A stretch of DNA of 64,000 nt, from assembly GCF_019266065.1 (NCBI RefSeq), contig NZ_LPNR01000096.1, positions 21,689-85,688 of the forward strand, read 5' to 3'. Below, one piece after another: positions 53,273 through 62,581 of this stretch. How positions within the stretch are numbered: position 1 is the stretch's first letter; each line of letters begins with the position of its first letter. The DNA comes from Nocardia sp. MH4 (GTDB taxonomy: Bacteria; Actinomycetota; Actinomycetes; Mycobacteriales; Mycobacteriaceae). The notes under the pieces were generated by a model. It had not been told where the DNA came from. It did not search any database and saw nothing but the letters and a program-made list of their open reading frames with translations. The position numbers were made by a program, and so were the translations under genes.

Positions 53273-53848
53273 CTAGACGTTGACGCCGTAGTCGCGGGCG
53301 ATACCGGCCAGGCCGGAAGCGTAGCCCTGCCCGATGGCGCGGAACTTCCACTCGGCGCCGTTGCGGTACAGCTCGCCGAAGACCATAGCGGTCTCGGTGG
53401 AGGCGTCCTCGGACAGGTCGTAGCGGGCCAGCTCGGTGCCGTTGGCCCGGTCGACGACGCGGATGTAGGCGTTGCGCACCTGGCCGAACGACTGCGAGCG
53501 GGTCTCCGCGTCGTAGATCGAGACGGGGAAGAAGATGCTCTCGATGGTCGGCGGCGTGTTGGCCAGGTCGACGTTGATGACCTCGTCGTCGCCCTCGCCC
53601 TCACCGGTGGTGTTGTCGCCGGCGTGCTCGATGGCACCCTCGGGGGACTTCAGGTTGTTGAAGAACACGAAGTGCTTGTCGGAGACGACCTTCTTGTCGG
53701 CGCCGGTCGCGATCGCGCTGGCGTCGAGGTCGAAGTCGGTGCCGGTGGTGGTGCGCACGTCCCAGCCGAGGCCGACCGCGACCGCGGTCAGGTTCGGGGC
53801 CTCTTTGGTCAGCGAGACATTGCCGCCCTTGGACAGACTGACACCCAT
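53273..53848 (-). CDS. TerD-family stress protein
   Basis: 191 residues, full family length, starting MGVSLSKGGNVSL. The Ca2+-binding aspartates are in DFDLDASA and the DDEVINVDL region. GAAGGGAT precedes the ATG. TerD proteins bind calcium and support resistance to tellurite, phage or membrane stress; the molecular role is unsettled. First gene of its strand group, followed by DUF475. Confidence 0.94.
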   Translation of the reverse strand: MGVSLSKGGNVSLTKEAPNLTAVAVGLGWDVRTTTGTDFDLDASAIATGADKKVVSDKHFVFFNNLKSPEGAIEHAGDNTTGEGEGDDEVINVDLANTPPTIESIFFPVSIYDAETRSQSFGQVRNAYIRVVDRANGTELARYDLSEDASTETAMVFGELYRNGAEWKFRAIGQGYASGLAGIARDYGVNV

Positions 53849-54041
53849 GCGGGAATCCCTTCGGTTAGTCCGGTGTGTCGTTTCCCAGCATGTCCGAATC
53901 GCCGGGTACGGCTACGACAGTAATAGGTTTCGGGGATCTTGCGTAGGAACGAGCTGGAGCCCAGGTGAACGCGGGGAATCTCCTACCATCGGGGCAGTGC
54001 GTGGTCGGGTCGCCGCGCGGTTGGCGAAAGGGGATGTGCCG

Positions 54042-55259
54042 ATGACACCTCGCAGACGCGGCTGGTTCAGATCGGGGCCCGATCATGAGTGGATCAGTGG
54101 AGCGCGCGCCGCGGCGTCGGCCGCCTTCCTCGATATGGATCGCAGGCAGACGGCGGCGGAGGCGGGCGTGGTGGCCAGTGAGCAGGTCTTCCCGGACCGC
54201 CGCGTCGGCGCGCTCTGGGAGCCGGTGCGCGCACGGTGCTACGCCGCGGCGGGCGCGTACCTGAGCTTCACCGAGGAACTCGACGCCGCCGAGGCCACCG
54301 GCACGCCGATCGCCGACGGTCCGGCCAGGGCCGACGCCCTGGTCCGCCAGCTCAACGAGGCCGCGCGCGGGGTCGACGAGTTCTATCACGCCCGCAGCGA
54401 GCAGCTGGCGGAGGCGGCGCGGGTGCGCTCGGTGGTGCCGCAGCTGCTGGCGCAGGTGCGTGGTGAGGCCGAGCGCGCGCTCGCGGCGGCGGCGTCGTCG
54501 GGCTACGCGAACTACCCCTCGATCGAGGCCGGTGTAAGGCGGCTGAATGAGGCTCTGATCACAGCGTCCGCGACCGATCCGCAGGCGGCGGTGGCGGCCG
54601 CGCGCACGGTCGCGGCCGAGGTGCAGCAGGCGACGGCGGAATTGTCGGATGCGTTGGCGCAAGCCCCTTCTCGCGCGTCGGCGGCGGCGAACGCGATCGC
54701 TTCGGTGACGACCAGGTTGGCCGCGGTCCGCAACCGGGCCGACGCGCTCGGTCCGGCCTACTCGGCGCTGCTGCGGGAGTTCAACGCTGCGAGTTCGGCG
54801 GACTTGACCAACAATGAGCGGGAAAGCCGGCGCGGCATCGACGCCGCGGACACGGCGCTGGTGGGCGCGCGTGTCGCGGCTGCCGATCACGACCCGGAGA
54901 CCGCCCTTGATTTGACCGCCACCGCGCGCCAGCACCTCGCCGAGGCCGAGCAGTTGGTCGACGCCGTCACCCGGCGCCTCGAATTGCTCCGCGGGGTGCG
55001 TGCCGACCCCGATGCGCACGCCCGCACCGTACGATTCCGGCTGCGGGACGCGCAGATGCTCGCGGTCGACCGAGGACTGGTCGGCGAGTGGGGTTCGGTG
55101 CTCGATGCGCAAGCCGAACGCCTCGACCGCATCATTTCCGGACTGACGGGTCGTCATCCAGACTATTGGGCATACGTGTCCGAACTGGATACCGTCGCGG
55201 CGTTCATCGCCGGCGTGGTCGACCGCATGAGAAAAACCGCCCGAACCGACAGCACGTAG
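54042..55259 (+). CDS. Ala-rich coiled-coil protein of the Ter island
   Basis: 405 residues from the ATG at 54042 (AAAGGGGATG upstream; GTG at 53997 possible). Almost wholly helical, Ala/Arg/Glu-rich, with coiled-coil stretches over about residues 90-330 and no membrane segment. It lies divergent from TerD and 41 bases before the CitE-like gene, so it belongs to the biosynthetic operon. It resembles TelA-type helical proteins only in general composition; I assign no function. Confidence 0.7.
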   Translation: MTPRRRGWFRSGPDHEWISGARAAASAAFLDMDRRQTAAEAGVVASEQVFPDRRVGALWEPVRARCYAAAGAYLSFTEELDAAEATGTPIADGPARADALVRQLNEAARGVDEFYHARSEQLAEAARVRSVVPQLLAQVRGEAERALAAAASSGYANYPSIEAGVRRLNEALITASATDPQAAVAAARTVAAEVQQATAELSDALAQAPSRASAAANAIASVTTRLAAVRNRADALGPAYSALLREFNAASSADLTNNERESRRGIDAADTALVGARVAAADHDPETALDLTATARQHLAEAEQLVDAVTRRLELLRGVRADPDAHARTVRFRLRDAQMLAVDRGLVGEWGSVLDAQAERLDRIISGLTGRHPDYWAYVSELDTVAAFIAGVVDRMRKTARTDST

Positions 55260-55300
55260 GAACACAGACATGAGATGGCCCGGAAAATGAGGTGGGGGGA

Positions 55301-56512
55301 ATGACCGCGGGGTACGCCGTCGCGCCGGAGATTTGCCTGCGTAAGCAGGTTCCGCTGCGCCACTTCCGGCAGTTGTGCGGGCCGAGGGCCCGTGAGCTGT
55401 TCCTGGTAGAGCCGGAGCCGATCGTCGGCGCCCACGATCGGGAACTACTGGCGACCGCGCTCGGCGCGACGCTGTATGTGCCCGCCACCCGCCCCGACCT
55501 GGCCGCCACCATCAGCCGCCGAGCCGCGCGCGGCGTCTGCTCGATGGTGATCGACCTCGAGGACGCCGTCGCCGACCACCAGGTGGAGGCCGCCAAGCAG
55601 CACGCGGTCGCGACCCTGGACCTGCTCGCGCGCAGCGAGGACCCGAACCCGATGCTGTTCGTCCGGGTGCGCGACCCGCAGACCGTGACCGAGCTGGTCG
55701 GCCTGCTCGGGCCGGGCGCCGAGGTGCTCACCGGATTCGTCTTCCCCAAGTTCGACGCCGTCACCGGGCCCGCCTATCTGGCCGCCCTCGACGACGCCCG
55801 GCGCACACTGGACCGCCCGATCTACGGCATGCCCGTGCTCGAATCGGCGAGTCTGGTGCACCGGCAGACCCGCGACGAGCAGCTCGCGCGCATCGCCGAC
55901 CTGCTGGCCGAACACCGCGACCACCTGCTCGCGGTGCGCATCGGCGCCACCGACATGTGCTCGACCTTCGGCATCCGCCGCGACCGCGACCTGACGATCT
56001 ACGACGTGCGCGTGGTCGCCGACGTGATCGCCGACATCGTGAACTACCTGGGCCGTGCCGACGGCACCGGTTTCATCATCACCGGGCCGGTGTGGGAATA
56101 CTTCGCCGACCACGAGCGGATGTTCCGGCCGCTGCTGCGGACCGCGCCGTTCGAGGAGTCCGACGCGGTGCCGTTCCGCCAGTACCTGGTCAGTCGCGAC
56201 CTCGACGGCCTGCTGCGCGAGATCACCCTGGACCGCGCCAACGGCATCCAGGGCAAGACGGTGATCCACCCGTCGCATGTGGCGGCGGTGCACGCGCTGT
56301 CGGTGGTGACGCACGAGGAGTACGCCGACGCGCTGCACATCATGGAGGCCGACGTCGGCGGCGTCGCGGCCTCGGAGTACCGCAACAAGATGAACGAGAT
56401 GCGCCCGCACCGCAGTTGGGCCCGCCAGACGCTGGTCCGGGCTCGCGCGTTCGGTGTCGCCAACAAGGGAGTGTCCTTCGTGGATTTGCTGACAGCGATG
56501 ATCGCCGAATGA
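55301..56512 (+). CDS. CitE-like HpcH/HpaI aldolase-lyase of the Ter biosynthetic module
   Basis: 403 residues from ATG 55301, with GGGGGA directly before it (GTG at 55292 possible). The TIM-barrel hallmarks are CSMVIDLEDAVADHQVEAAK and, later, the Mg-binding GATDMCSTFG and GKTVIHPSHV. It catalyses C-C bond cleavage or formation on an acyl or keto-acid substrate. Homologues sit beside TerD-linked phosphoribosyltransferases in other genomes. Overlaps the next gene by 4 bases. Confidence 0.85.
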   Translation: MTAGYAVAPEICLRKQVPLRHFRQLCGPRARELFLVEPEPIVGAHDRELLATALGATLYVPATRPDLAATISRRAARGVCSMVIDLEDAVADHQVEAAKQHAVATLDLLARSEDPNPMLFVRVRDPQTVTELVGLLGPGAEVLTGFVFPKFDAVTGPAYLAALDDARRTLDRPIYGMPVLESASLVHRQTRDEQLARIADLLAEHRDHLLAVRIGATDMCSTFGIRRDRDLTIYDVRVVADVIADIVNYLGRADGTGFIITGPVWEYFADHERMFRPLLRTAPFEESDAVPFRQYLVSRDLDGLLREITLDRANGIQGKTVIHPSHVAAVHALSVVTHEEYADALHIMEADVGGVAASEYRNKMNEMRPHRSWARQTLVRARAFGVANKGVSFVDLLTAMIAE

Positions 56513-59037
56513 GCGCGTTCGGCCTCGATCTCGAAACACCGTGGGCGACCGCGAATCTGGGCATCGAACTGCGGCACGGCGAGTCGTTCGCCGCGTCGGC
56601 GGCCGCGGACGCGCTGCCGGGTGAACTCTCGATCGCCGCGCTGGTCCAGCCGGGTCTGCGCCGCAATCCGCGCCGGGCGCACCTGCTGGTGTCGACCGTG
56701 CTCGGCAAGCACCTGCCCACCGACCCGCGCGTGGTGATCGGCGCGGGCAATCGGCTCGGCGACCTGGTGCGCGGGGTCCTGGGCGACCGGGAACCCGTCG
56801 TGCTCGGATTCGCCGAGACCGCGACGGGTCTCGGTCACTGTGTGGCGGCGCGGATCGGCGCCGGGTGCTACCTGCACTCCACTCGCCGTGAGGTCGCGCG
56901 GGCCACCACGCTGACCGGGTTCGAGGAGGGGCATTCGCATGCCACCTCGCACCTGCTGCAACCCGCGCCCGCCGACATCTTCGTCAACGATCTGCCGCTG
57001 GTGCTGGTCGACGACGAGATCTCGACCGGCGACACCGCCATCGACGCCGTTCGCGCGCTGCACGCATTCGCGCCGCGCTCGCATTACGTGCTCGCCTCCC
57101 TGGTCGACATGCGCACCGCCGCCGACCGGGCCAAGTTCGAGACGTTCGCCGCCGAACTCGGTGCCCGCATCGACACCGTGTGCCTGGCCTCGGGCCGCAC
57201 CGAGCTGCCCGACGGTCTGATCGAGACGGTCACATCGATGCCCGAACCGGAGCTCAATCCGACAGCGGCCCACCGTGGTTCGTTCGGCCGGATCGAGTTG
57301 TCCTGGCCCGCCGATGTTCCCGAGGGCGGCAGGCACGGCATCCTGAACTCCGAGGTCGCCGCCTTCGATGTCGCGCTGAAGGCCGCCACCGGCCAGGTCC
57401 AGGCTCGCCTCGCCGCCGAGTTCGCCGATCGCCCGGTGATCGTGCTCGGTCATGAGGAGCTGATGTACCTGCCGCTGCGGCTGGCCGCCGAGCTGGCCGA
57501 AGGCGGCATCCCCACCCGATTCCAGACCACCACGCGCTCACCGGCTTACGTGCTCGACGAGCCCGGCTACCCGCTGCGGCGCGGCTTCCGTTTCCACGCG
57601 CCGGAGCCCGACGCGACCGCCAAGCGCTACCTGTACAACGCGCACTGGCCAGACGGCGCGGTGGCGCCGGTGCTGCTGGTCGTCCTCGATCCGCCCGCCG
57701 ATACGCCCGAACTCGTGGCGCCGGGCGGTCTGGTCGACGTGCTGACCGCCGCGGGCGCCGATGTGCTGGTCGCCGTCCTGCCGGGTGCGGACCCGCGAGC
57801 GCTGCACACGACACGAACTTCGGCAGCGCGCGCCGCGGTCCCCGCGCGGGCGCACGCGGCCGACCGGGCCGCCGAATCCGTGCGGCCCGACCCCGATGCG
57901 GCGGCCGCGCCCGATCGCCCTCGACCGCTGCACGGACCCGACTTCGGTTCCTACGCGGCCGACGAGGTGTCGTGGCTGCTCAAGGACCTCTCGGGCGTCG
58001 ACTTGGAAGCCGATGTCGCCGAACGCGAACGGCGAATCCAGGCGGGCGTGGCGCACTACGCCGAATCGCTGCCGGTCGAGTACCAGCCCGATGCCGAGTA
58101 CCGCGAGCTGTTCGAGCGGGTGCTCGCCGAGAGCGCCGAGCGGCTCGCACTCGCGGTGGCGACGGTCGCCGAGCTCGTGGTGGCCGAACGCGGCGAGGAC
58201 ATCGTGCTGGTCTCGCTGGCCAGGGCGGGCACGCCTGTCGGCGTGCTGATGCGGCGATGGCTGGCCAGTGGGGTCGGCAGGCCGAGTCTGACGGTGCCGC
58301 ACTACGCGGTGTCGATCGTGCGTGACCGTGGCATCGACGCGGTGGCGCTGGATTATCTCGCCCAGCACCATGATCCGGCTTCGATCGTGTTCGTCGACGG
58401 CTGGACCGGCAAGGGTGCCATCACCAGGGAGCTCACCGCGGCGCTCGACGAATATCACGCCGCCGGTGGCGTCCGGTTCAACGACGAGCTGGTCGTGCTC
58501 GCCGATCCGGGCAACTCGGTGCGCACCTACGGCACCCGCGACGACTTCCTGATCGCCTCGGCCTGCCTGAATTCCACGGTGTCCGGACTGGTCTCGCGCA
58601 CCGTCCTCAACGACACCCTGATCGGGCCCGGTGAATTCCACGGTGCGAAGTTCTATCGCGAGCTCGCCGACGTCGATGTCTCGAACCAGCTGCTCGACGC
58701 GGTGACAGGCGCCTTCGGCGCCGTCGCCGAGCAGGTGCCCGCCGCGGTCGCCGCCATCCGGGATTCCGATCGCACCCCCGACTGGTCCGGCTGGGCCTCG
58801 GTGGAGCGGGTGCGCGCCGAATATGGTGTCGCCACAGTGAATTTCGTGAAGCCGGGCGTCGGCGAGACCACCCGCGTGCTGCTGCGCCGGGTACCGTGGC
58901 GGGTGCTGGTTCGCGAAGCGGATGCTCCCGAGCACGCACACATCCGCCTGCTCGCGGCCGCGCGCAATGTCCCGGTGGAAGTGGTCCCCGACCTGGCCTA
59001 CAGCTGTATGGGCCTGATCAAGGAGCTGGATCAGTGA
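56509..59037 (+). CDS. Fusion: phosphoribosyltransferase-TRSP plus StiP-PELOTA protein
   Basis: 842 residues. The N-terminal half is a type I PRTase (PRPP loop LVLVDDEISTGDTA, 165-177; hood FAETATGLGH, 101-110) followed by a TRSP-like domain (about 250-400). A Pro/Ala/Arg-rich linker (about 427-485) leads to a StiP-type domain (about 485-740; SLARAGTPVGV, IVFVDGWTGKGAI) and a PELOTA/L7Ae-like RNA-binding tail (about 750-842). In many genomes these halves are separate genes. It probably attaches or processes a ribosyl-phosphate unit. Couples to both neighbours by 4-base overlaps. Confidence 0.82.
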   Translation: MSAFGLDLETPWATANLGIELRHGESFAASAAADALPGELSIAALVQPGLRRNPRRAHLLVSTVLGKHLPTDPRVVIGAGNRLGDLVRGVLGDREPVVLGFAETATGLGHCVAARIGAGCYLHSTRREVARATTLTGFEEGHSHATSHLLQPAPADIFVNDLPLVLVDDEISTGDTAIDAVRALHAFAPRSHYVLASLVDMRTAADRAKFETFAAELGARIDTVCLASGRTELPDGLIETVTSMPEPELNPTAAHRGSFGRIELSWPADVPEGGRHGILNSEVAAFDVALKAATGQVQARLAAEFADRPVIVLGHEELMYLPLRLAAELAEGGIPTRFQTTTRSPAYVLDEPGYPLRRGFRFHAPEPDATAKRYLYNAHWPDGAVAPVLLVVLDPPADTPELVAPGGLVDVLTAAGADVLVAVLPGADPRALHTTRTSAARAAVPARAHAADRAAESVRPDPDAAAAPDRPRPLHGPDFGSYAADEVSWLLKDLSGVDLEADVAERERRIQAGVAHYAESLPVEYQPDAEYRELFERVLAESAERLALAVATVAELVVAERGEDIVLVSLARAGTPVGVLMRRWLASGVGRPSLTVPHYAVSIVRDRGIDAVALDYLAQHHDPASIVFVDGWTGKGAITRELTAALDEYHAAGGVRFNDELVVLADPGNSVRTYGTRDDFLIASACLNSTVSGLVSRTVLNDTLIGPGEFHGAKFYRELADVDVSNQLLDAVTGAFGAVAEQVPAAVAAIRDSDRTPDWSGWASVERVRAEYGVATVNFVKPGVGETTRVLLRRVPWRVLVREADAPEHAHIRLLAAARNVPVEVVPDLAYSCMGLIKELDQ

Positions 59038-59879
59038 CCGCCGACGCGTTGTTCGCCACCGATCTCGATCGCACGATGATCTACTCGCGCAACGGATTCG
59101 GCGGCGCCGACGCGGTAGCGAAACTGTGTGTGGAGTACTACGAGGGCGAACCGCTGTCGTACATGACCACCACCGCCGTCACGCGGCTGGCCGAACTGGC
59201 GTCGCTGGCCCCGGTGCTCCCGACGACGACCCGCACGATCGAGCAGTTCCAGCGGATCGACCTGCCGGGCGCGCCGTGGCGCTACGCCATCACCAGCAAC
59301 GGCGGCAACATCCTGGTCGACGGGCTGCCCGACCCCACCTGGCGCGCCGCGATCGACGACACGGTGCGTGCCTCCGGCGCCACCCTCGCCGAGATCGGCG
59401 CCGAATGGCGTTCCCGCATCGACGATTCCTGGGTCACCAAGTACCGCGAGGCCGACGGGCTGTTCTGCTACCTGGTGGTTCGCCCCGAGGCGGTGCCCGC
59501 CGGTTTCCTCGCCGAGTGGGACGCGTGGTGTCGCGCGCGCGGCTGGTCGGCCTCACAGCAGGGGCGCAAGATCTACACGATGCCGGACGCGGTCTGTAAG
59601 AGTCTGGCGGTCGCGGAGGTCCGCCGCCGACTGGTGGAATCCGGTGAATTGGCCGAGGGCGCTGCGTTGTTCACCGCCGGTGACGGTGCGCTGGACGCGC
59701 CGATGCTGGCCGTGGCCGACGCCGCGATCCGGCCACGACACGGTGAGCTGGAGGAGCTGGGCCATTCGGCCCCGAATCTGACCGTGACCGAGAACGCGGG
59801 GATTCTCGCCGGAGTGGAGATCCTCGAGTGGTTCCACGTCGCGCTCGAGCGCTCCGCGCTGGCGGCGGACCCGGTCTGA
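59034..59879 (+). CDS. HAD-superfamily hydrolase of the Ter biosynthetic module
   Basis: 281 residues, GTG start overlapping the upstream stop (GTGA). HAD motif I is TDLDRTM (DxDxT), and the C-terminal metal motif is AGDGALDAPML. Cof-type cap. It probably dephosphorylates the product of the phosphoribosyltransferase fusion. Last gene of the plus-strand operon. Confidence 0.87.
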   Translation: MTADALFATDLDRTMIYSRNGFGGADAVAKLCVEYYEGEPLSYMTTTAVTRLAELASLAPVLPTTTRTIEQFQRIDLPGAPWRYAITSNGGNILVDGLPDPTWRAAIDDTVRASGATLAEIGAEWRSRIDDSWVTKYREADGLFCYLVVRPEAVPAGFLAEWDAWCRARGWSASQQGRKIYTMPDAVCKSLAVAEVRRRLVESGELAEGAALFTAGDGALDAPMLAVADAAIRPRHGELEELGHSAPNLTVTENAGILAGVEILEWFHVALERSALAADPV

Positions 59880-59887
59880 GTCGTGAG

Positions 59888-59916
59888 ATCCCGGGTGCCG
59901 CTGCGGCGCCCGGGAT
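59888..59916. terminator. Bidirectional hairpin terminator
   Basis: 13-bp stem with one G-T pair and a CTG loop; outer arms TCGTGAG (59881-59887) and CTCACGA (59925-59931) can extend it. Between convergent HAD and Ag85-like genes. Confidence 0.75.
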
Positions 59917-59925
59917 TCCCCGAAC

Positions 59926-60984
59926 TCACGACTCGGGGAACAGGCCCTTCGCCAGCACCGGCCATGAGGTCTTGAGATCGTCCTGCCAGTAGCCCCACGA
60001 GTGGGTGCCGGTGTCGCGGTAGACGAAGGTACCGGGGATGCCGAGCTGGTCCAGCCGCGTCTGCAGATTGTGCGAGGACACGAAGATCGCGCCCTCGATC
60101 AGCGCGCCGAGCGCGACCGTCTTGGGGGTGTCGGCGGGCTTCTCCATCCGGAACGGTCCGCCCGCCTGATCGTGGATGCCCGGGATGCCGGTGCCGGTGG
60201 AGACGAAAAGATTTGTCCCACGCAGTTTCTCGGCGTTCACCAGCGGATCGTTGGCCACCCACAGCGGCCCGCCGACCGGACCCCACATGTTCTCGGCGTC
60301 ACCGCCGCCGTACATCTCCACGGTCAGCTTCACGGCCTGCTGCCCCGCCGGATCGCTGACCTGGGTGAGCCCGCTGTACACCGCGGCGCTGCGGAACAGG
60401 CCGGGCTCGGCGATCGCCAGGTTCAGCACCGGGATGCCCGACATCGACAGGCCCGCGATGGCGTTGACGCCGTTGGTGCCCAGCGCGGCGTCGATCAGTG
60501 GGGGCAGTTCTTCGGCGATGTAGGTCTGCCACTTGTTCACGCCGAGCACGGGGTCGGGCTTGATCCAGTCGGTGTAGAAGGTCCACGCGCCGCCGATGAT
60601 CTGGACGACGTTGATGTCCTTGTCGGACAGGAAGCTCAGCGCGTCGGTGCGCAGCTGCCAGGAGGCGCGGTCCATGCCGCCGCCCGCGCCGTTGAGCAGG
60701 TAGAGCGCGGGCTTGGGCGCGGAGGTGTCGGCGGGGCGCTGGATGTCGACGGGGAAGGTCCGGTTCATCGCCGCGGAGTGCACGTACAGGCGCAGGTGCC
60801 GGGAGTCGGTGACCTCCATCTTCTCGATGAAGGAGCCATCGGGCGCGCTCACCTTGTCGATGCTGACGCCCGGTGCGGTGGCGGGCGCCGCCGACGCGGG
60901 GGTGCCGGTGATGATCGACGCGGTGACGGCGCACAGTGCCGCCGCCACGATCCGCCGGATGCTGCGACGCTGCACTGCGCCCAC
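59926..60984 (-). CDS. Secreted mycolyltransferase-like esterase (antigen 85 family)
   Basis: 352 residues. Signal peptide to residue 32 (TPASA-A). Alpha/beta fold with the nucleophile S180 in GLSMSG and the histidine in GTHSWGYW. Antigen 85 proteins transfer mycolic acid from trehalose monomycolate to arabinogalactan or trehalose. Activity in this paralogue is not proven. It sits between the HAD gene and the AIM24 genes without an evident link to the Ter function. Confidence 0.88.
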   Translation of the reverse strand: MGAVQRRSIRRIVAAALCAVTASIITGTPASAAPATAPGVSIDKVSAPDGSFIEKMEVTDSRHLRLYVHSAAMNRTFPVDIQRPADTSAPKPALYLLNGAGGGMDRASWQLRTDALSFLSDKDINVVQIIGGAWTFYTDWIKPDPVLGVNKWQTYIAEELPPLIDAALGTNGVNAIAGLSMSGIPVLNLAIAEPGLFRSAAVYSGLTQVSDPAGQQAVKLTVEMYGGGDAENMWGPVGGPLWVANDPLVNAEKLRGTNLFVSTGTGIPGIHDQAGGPFRMEKPADTPKTVALGALIEGAIFVSSHNLQTRLDQLGIPGTFVYRDTGTHSWGYWQDDLKTSWPVLAKGLFPES

Positions 60985-61098
60985 TCCTCTGATCGAGCTA
61001 TCGCCGACCCGTTCTCTCGGCGGTGCCCACCGTAGCGGGCGGGCACGACCCGTCGTCAGGTTTTGGCGCGTTCTCGTTTCAGAATTGCGGGAGTGGGG

Positions 61099-61863
61099 TC
61101 AGTAGTGCTGCTGCTGACCCTGCAGCTGCTGGGCGATCACGCCCTGGATGCGTTGCAGACCGCCGACGGTGATGCCGCTCTGGAGCTGGCCCTCGATGGT
61201 CCTGACCAGGGCCTGATCGCTCATCACCTTCTCCGAGGACTGGATCAGCACGGTGCCGGCGCCGGTGAAGTCGAACTGGCGCTCCTCGCCCGAGTTCGCG
61301 CCCATCCTGGCCGCGCCCGCCGCCAGGAAGCTGCCGATCCAGCCCTGGTCGAAGTGGTGACTGGGGGAGGGGCAGTCGGCCCAGCCGACCAGCGCCTCGG
61401 GGTCGACCCGCAGCGGCGGCTCGGCGAACATCACCGGGCCGTTGGAGGAGGCGAGGAACTTGCCGGTGCCGATCAGGGTGAGGAACCCGGGCACGATCGA
61501 CTGCTTGAGCGCCAGGCCCGGCTCGAAGGCGAGCAGGTTGGCGCCCCGGATGGTGAGGTTGCCGTCCTCGAGATCGTAGGAATTGATGTCGTAGCCGCGG
61601 TCGCCGATGATCAGCTTGCCGTGGCCCTCGGCCACCACGTAGTCACCGGCGAACAGCGGCGCCGAGAACTGGCTGCTCACCATGTGCATGAGGTTGCCCT
61701 GCAGGCCGTGGGTGAGCATCTGGAACTGGATCTGGCCGTAGTAGGCGATCATCGCGCCCTTGCGCATGAACCACGGGCCGGTCAGGTCGATGCAGTAGGC
61801 GTAGCTGTTGCCCGGGATGTTGTCGCTGGCACCGAGAGTCATCGGGGAATGGATCTGGCTCAT
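61099..61863 (-). CDS. AIM24 family protein 1
   Basis: 254 residues from ATG 61863. Beta-rich AIM24/TRAP-like jelly-roll fold: VMFAEPPLRVDPEALVGW is the conserved core. It carries a C-terminal Gln-rich tail. Lies 4 bases after AIM24 protein 2. AIM24 genes recur with TerD in actinobacteria; biochemical role unknown. Confidence 0.85.
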   Translation of the reverse strand: MSQIHSPMTLGASDNIPGNSYAYCIDLTGPWFMRKGAMIAYYGQIQFQMLTHGLQGNLMHMVSSQFSAPLFAGDYVVAEGHGKLIIGDRGYDINSYDLEDGNLTIRGANLLAFEPGLALKQSIVPGFLTLIGTGKFLASSNGPVMFAEPPLRVDPEALVGWADCPSPSHHFDQGWIGSFLAAGAARMGANSGEERQFDFTGAGTVLIQSSEKVMSDQALVRTIEGQLQSGITVGGLQRIQGVIAQQLQGQQQHY

Positions 61864-61867
61864 CGGC

Positions 61868-62572
61868 TCACAACTTCTCTTCGGAGGCCTGCACGAAAAC
61901 GACACCCTGGCCGTGGCAATGCAGCTGCATCGCCTCACCGGCGCCGCGACCGACCGCGTCGCGCCAGCTCATCGCCGACTTCAGCTCGGTCTGCACGTTG
62001 CCGTAGGCCGCGACGAAGGCCTGCGGATCGACGATCACCGGATTCGGCCCGCCCACCTGCAGTTCCAGGAAACCGCCGTGCGCGAGCAGCACCGCGGCGC
62101 CCTGGCCGCCGAGCTGGGTGGTGAACATGCCCTGGCCGGTCACGACACCCGCCGCGGCGCCGCGCAGCGCGCCCATCAGGCCACCGCCGCCGCCTCCGCC
62201 GCCGCCACCGGAGCTGGCCACCGAGACCACCGAGGACTGCAGCCCCGCGGTGTTGGCCAGCAGGCGAGAGGCCTCCACGCGCAGCACCGCGCCCGGCTGC
62301 ATCTGCACCACGTGCACCTCGAGCCCGGCGAAACCGTAATGGACGGTGCCGTTTCCGCGCGCCAGCATGGTGCGCTCGTGCTCGCCCGCCATCATCGCGC
62401 CGGCCATCCGCATCAGGCCGCCGCCACCCATGCCGGGTCCGGCGCCGGGGATCTGGTGCGGCGCGAACGCGACCTGGCCCTGGTAGAACAGCATCGCGCC
62501 GGTCCGGGCGACCACGCCGCCCGCCTGCCCGACATCGACCTTGACGACCTTGCTGTTGACTTTCTCGAACAT
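61868..62572 (-). CDS. AIM24 family protein 2
   Basis: 234 residues, second of three paralogues. Starts MFEKVNSKVVKVDVGQAGG. The middle has a Gly-rich loop (SSGGGGGGGGGG) that the other two lack. The core LQVGGPNPVIVDPQAFVAAYGN matches the family. Spaced 9 bases from the upstream paralogue. Confidence 0.85.
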   Translation of the reverse strand: MFEKVNSKVVKVDVGQAGGVVARTGAMLFYQGQVAFAPHQIPGAGPGMGGGGLMRMAGAMMAGEHERTMLARGNGTVHYGFAGLEVHVVQMQPGAVLRVEASRLLANTAGLQSSVVSVASSGGGGGGGGGGLMGALRGAAAGVVTGQGMFTTQLGGQGAAVLLAHGGFLELQVGGPNPVIVDPQAFVAAYGNVQTELKSAMSWRDAVGRGAGEAMQLHCHGQGVVFVQASEEKL

Positions 62573-62581
62573 TTCCGTCGC

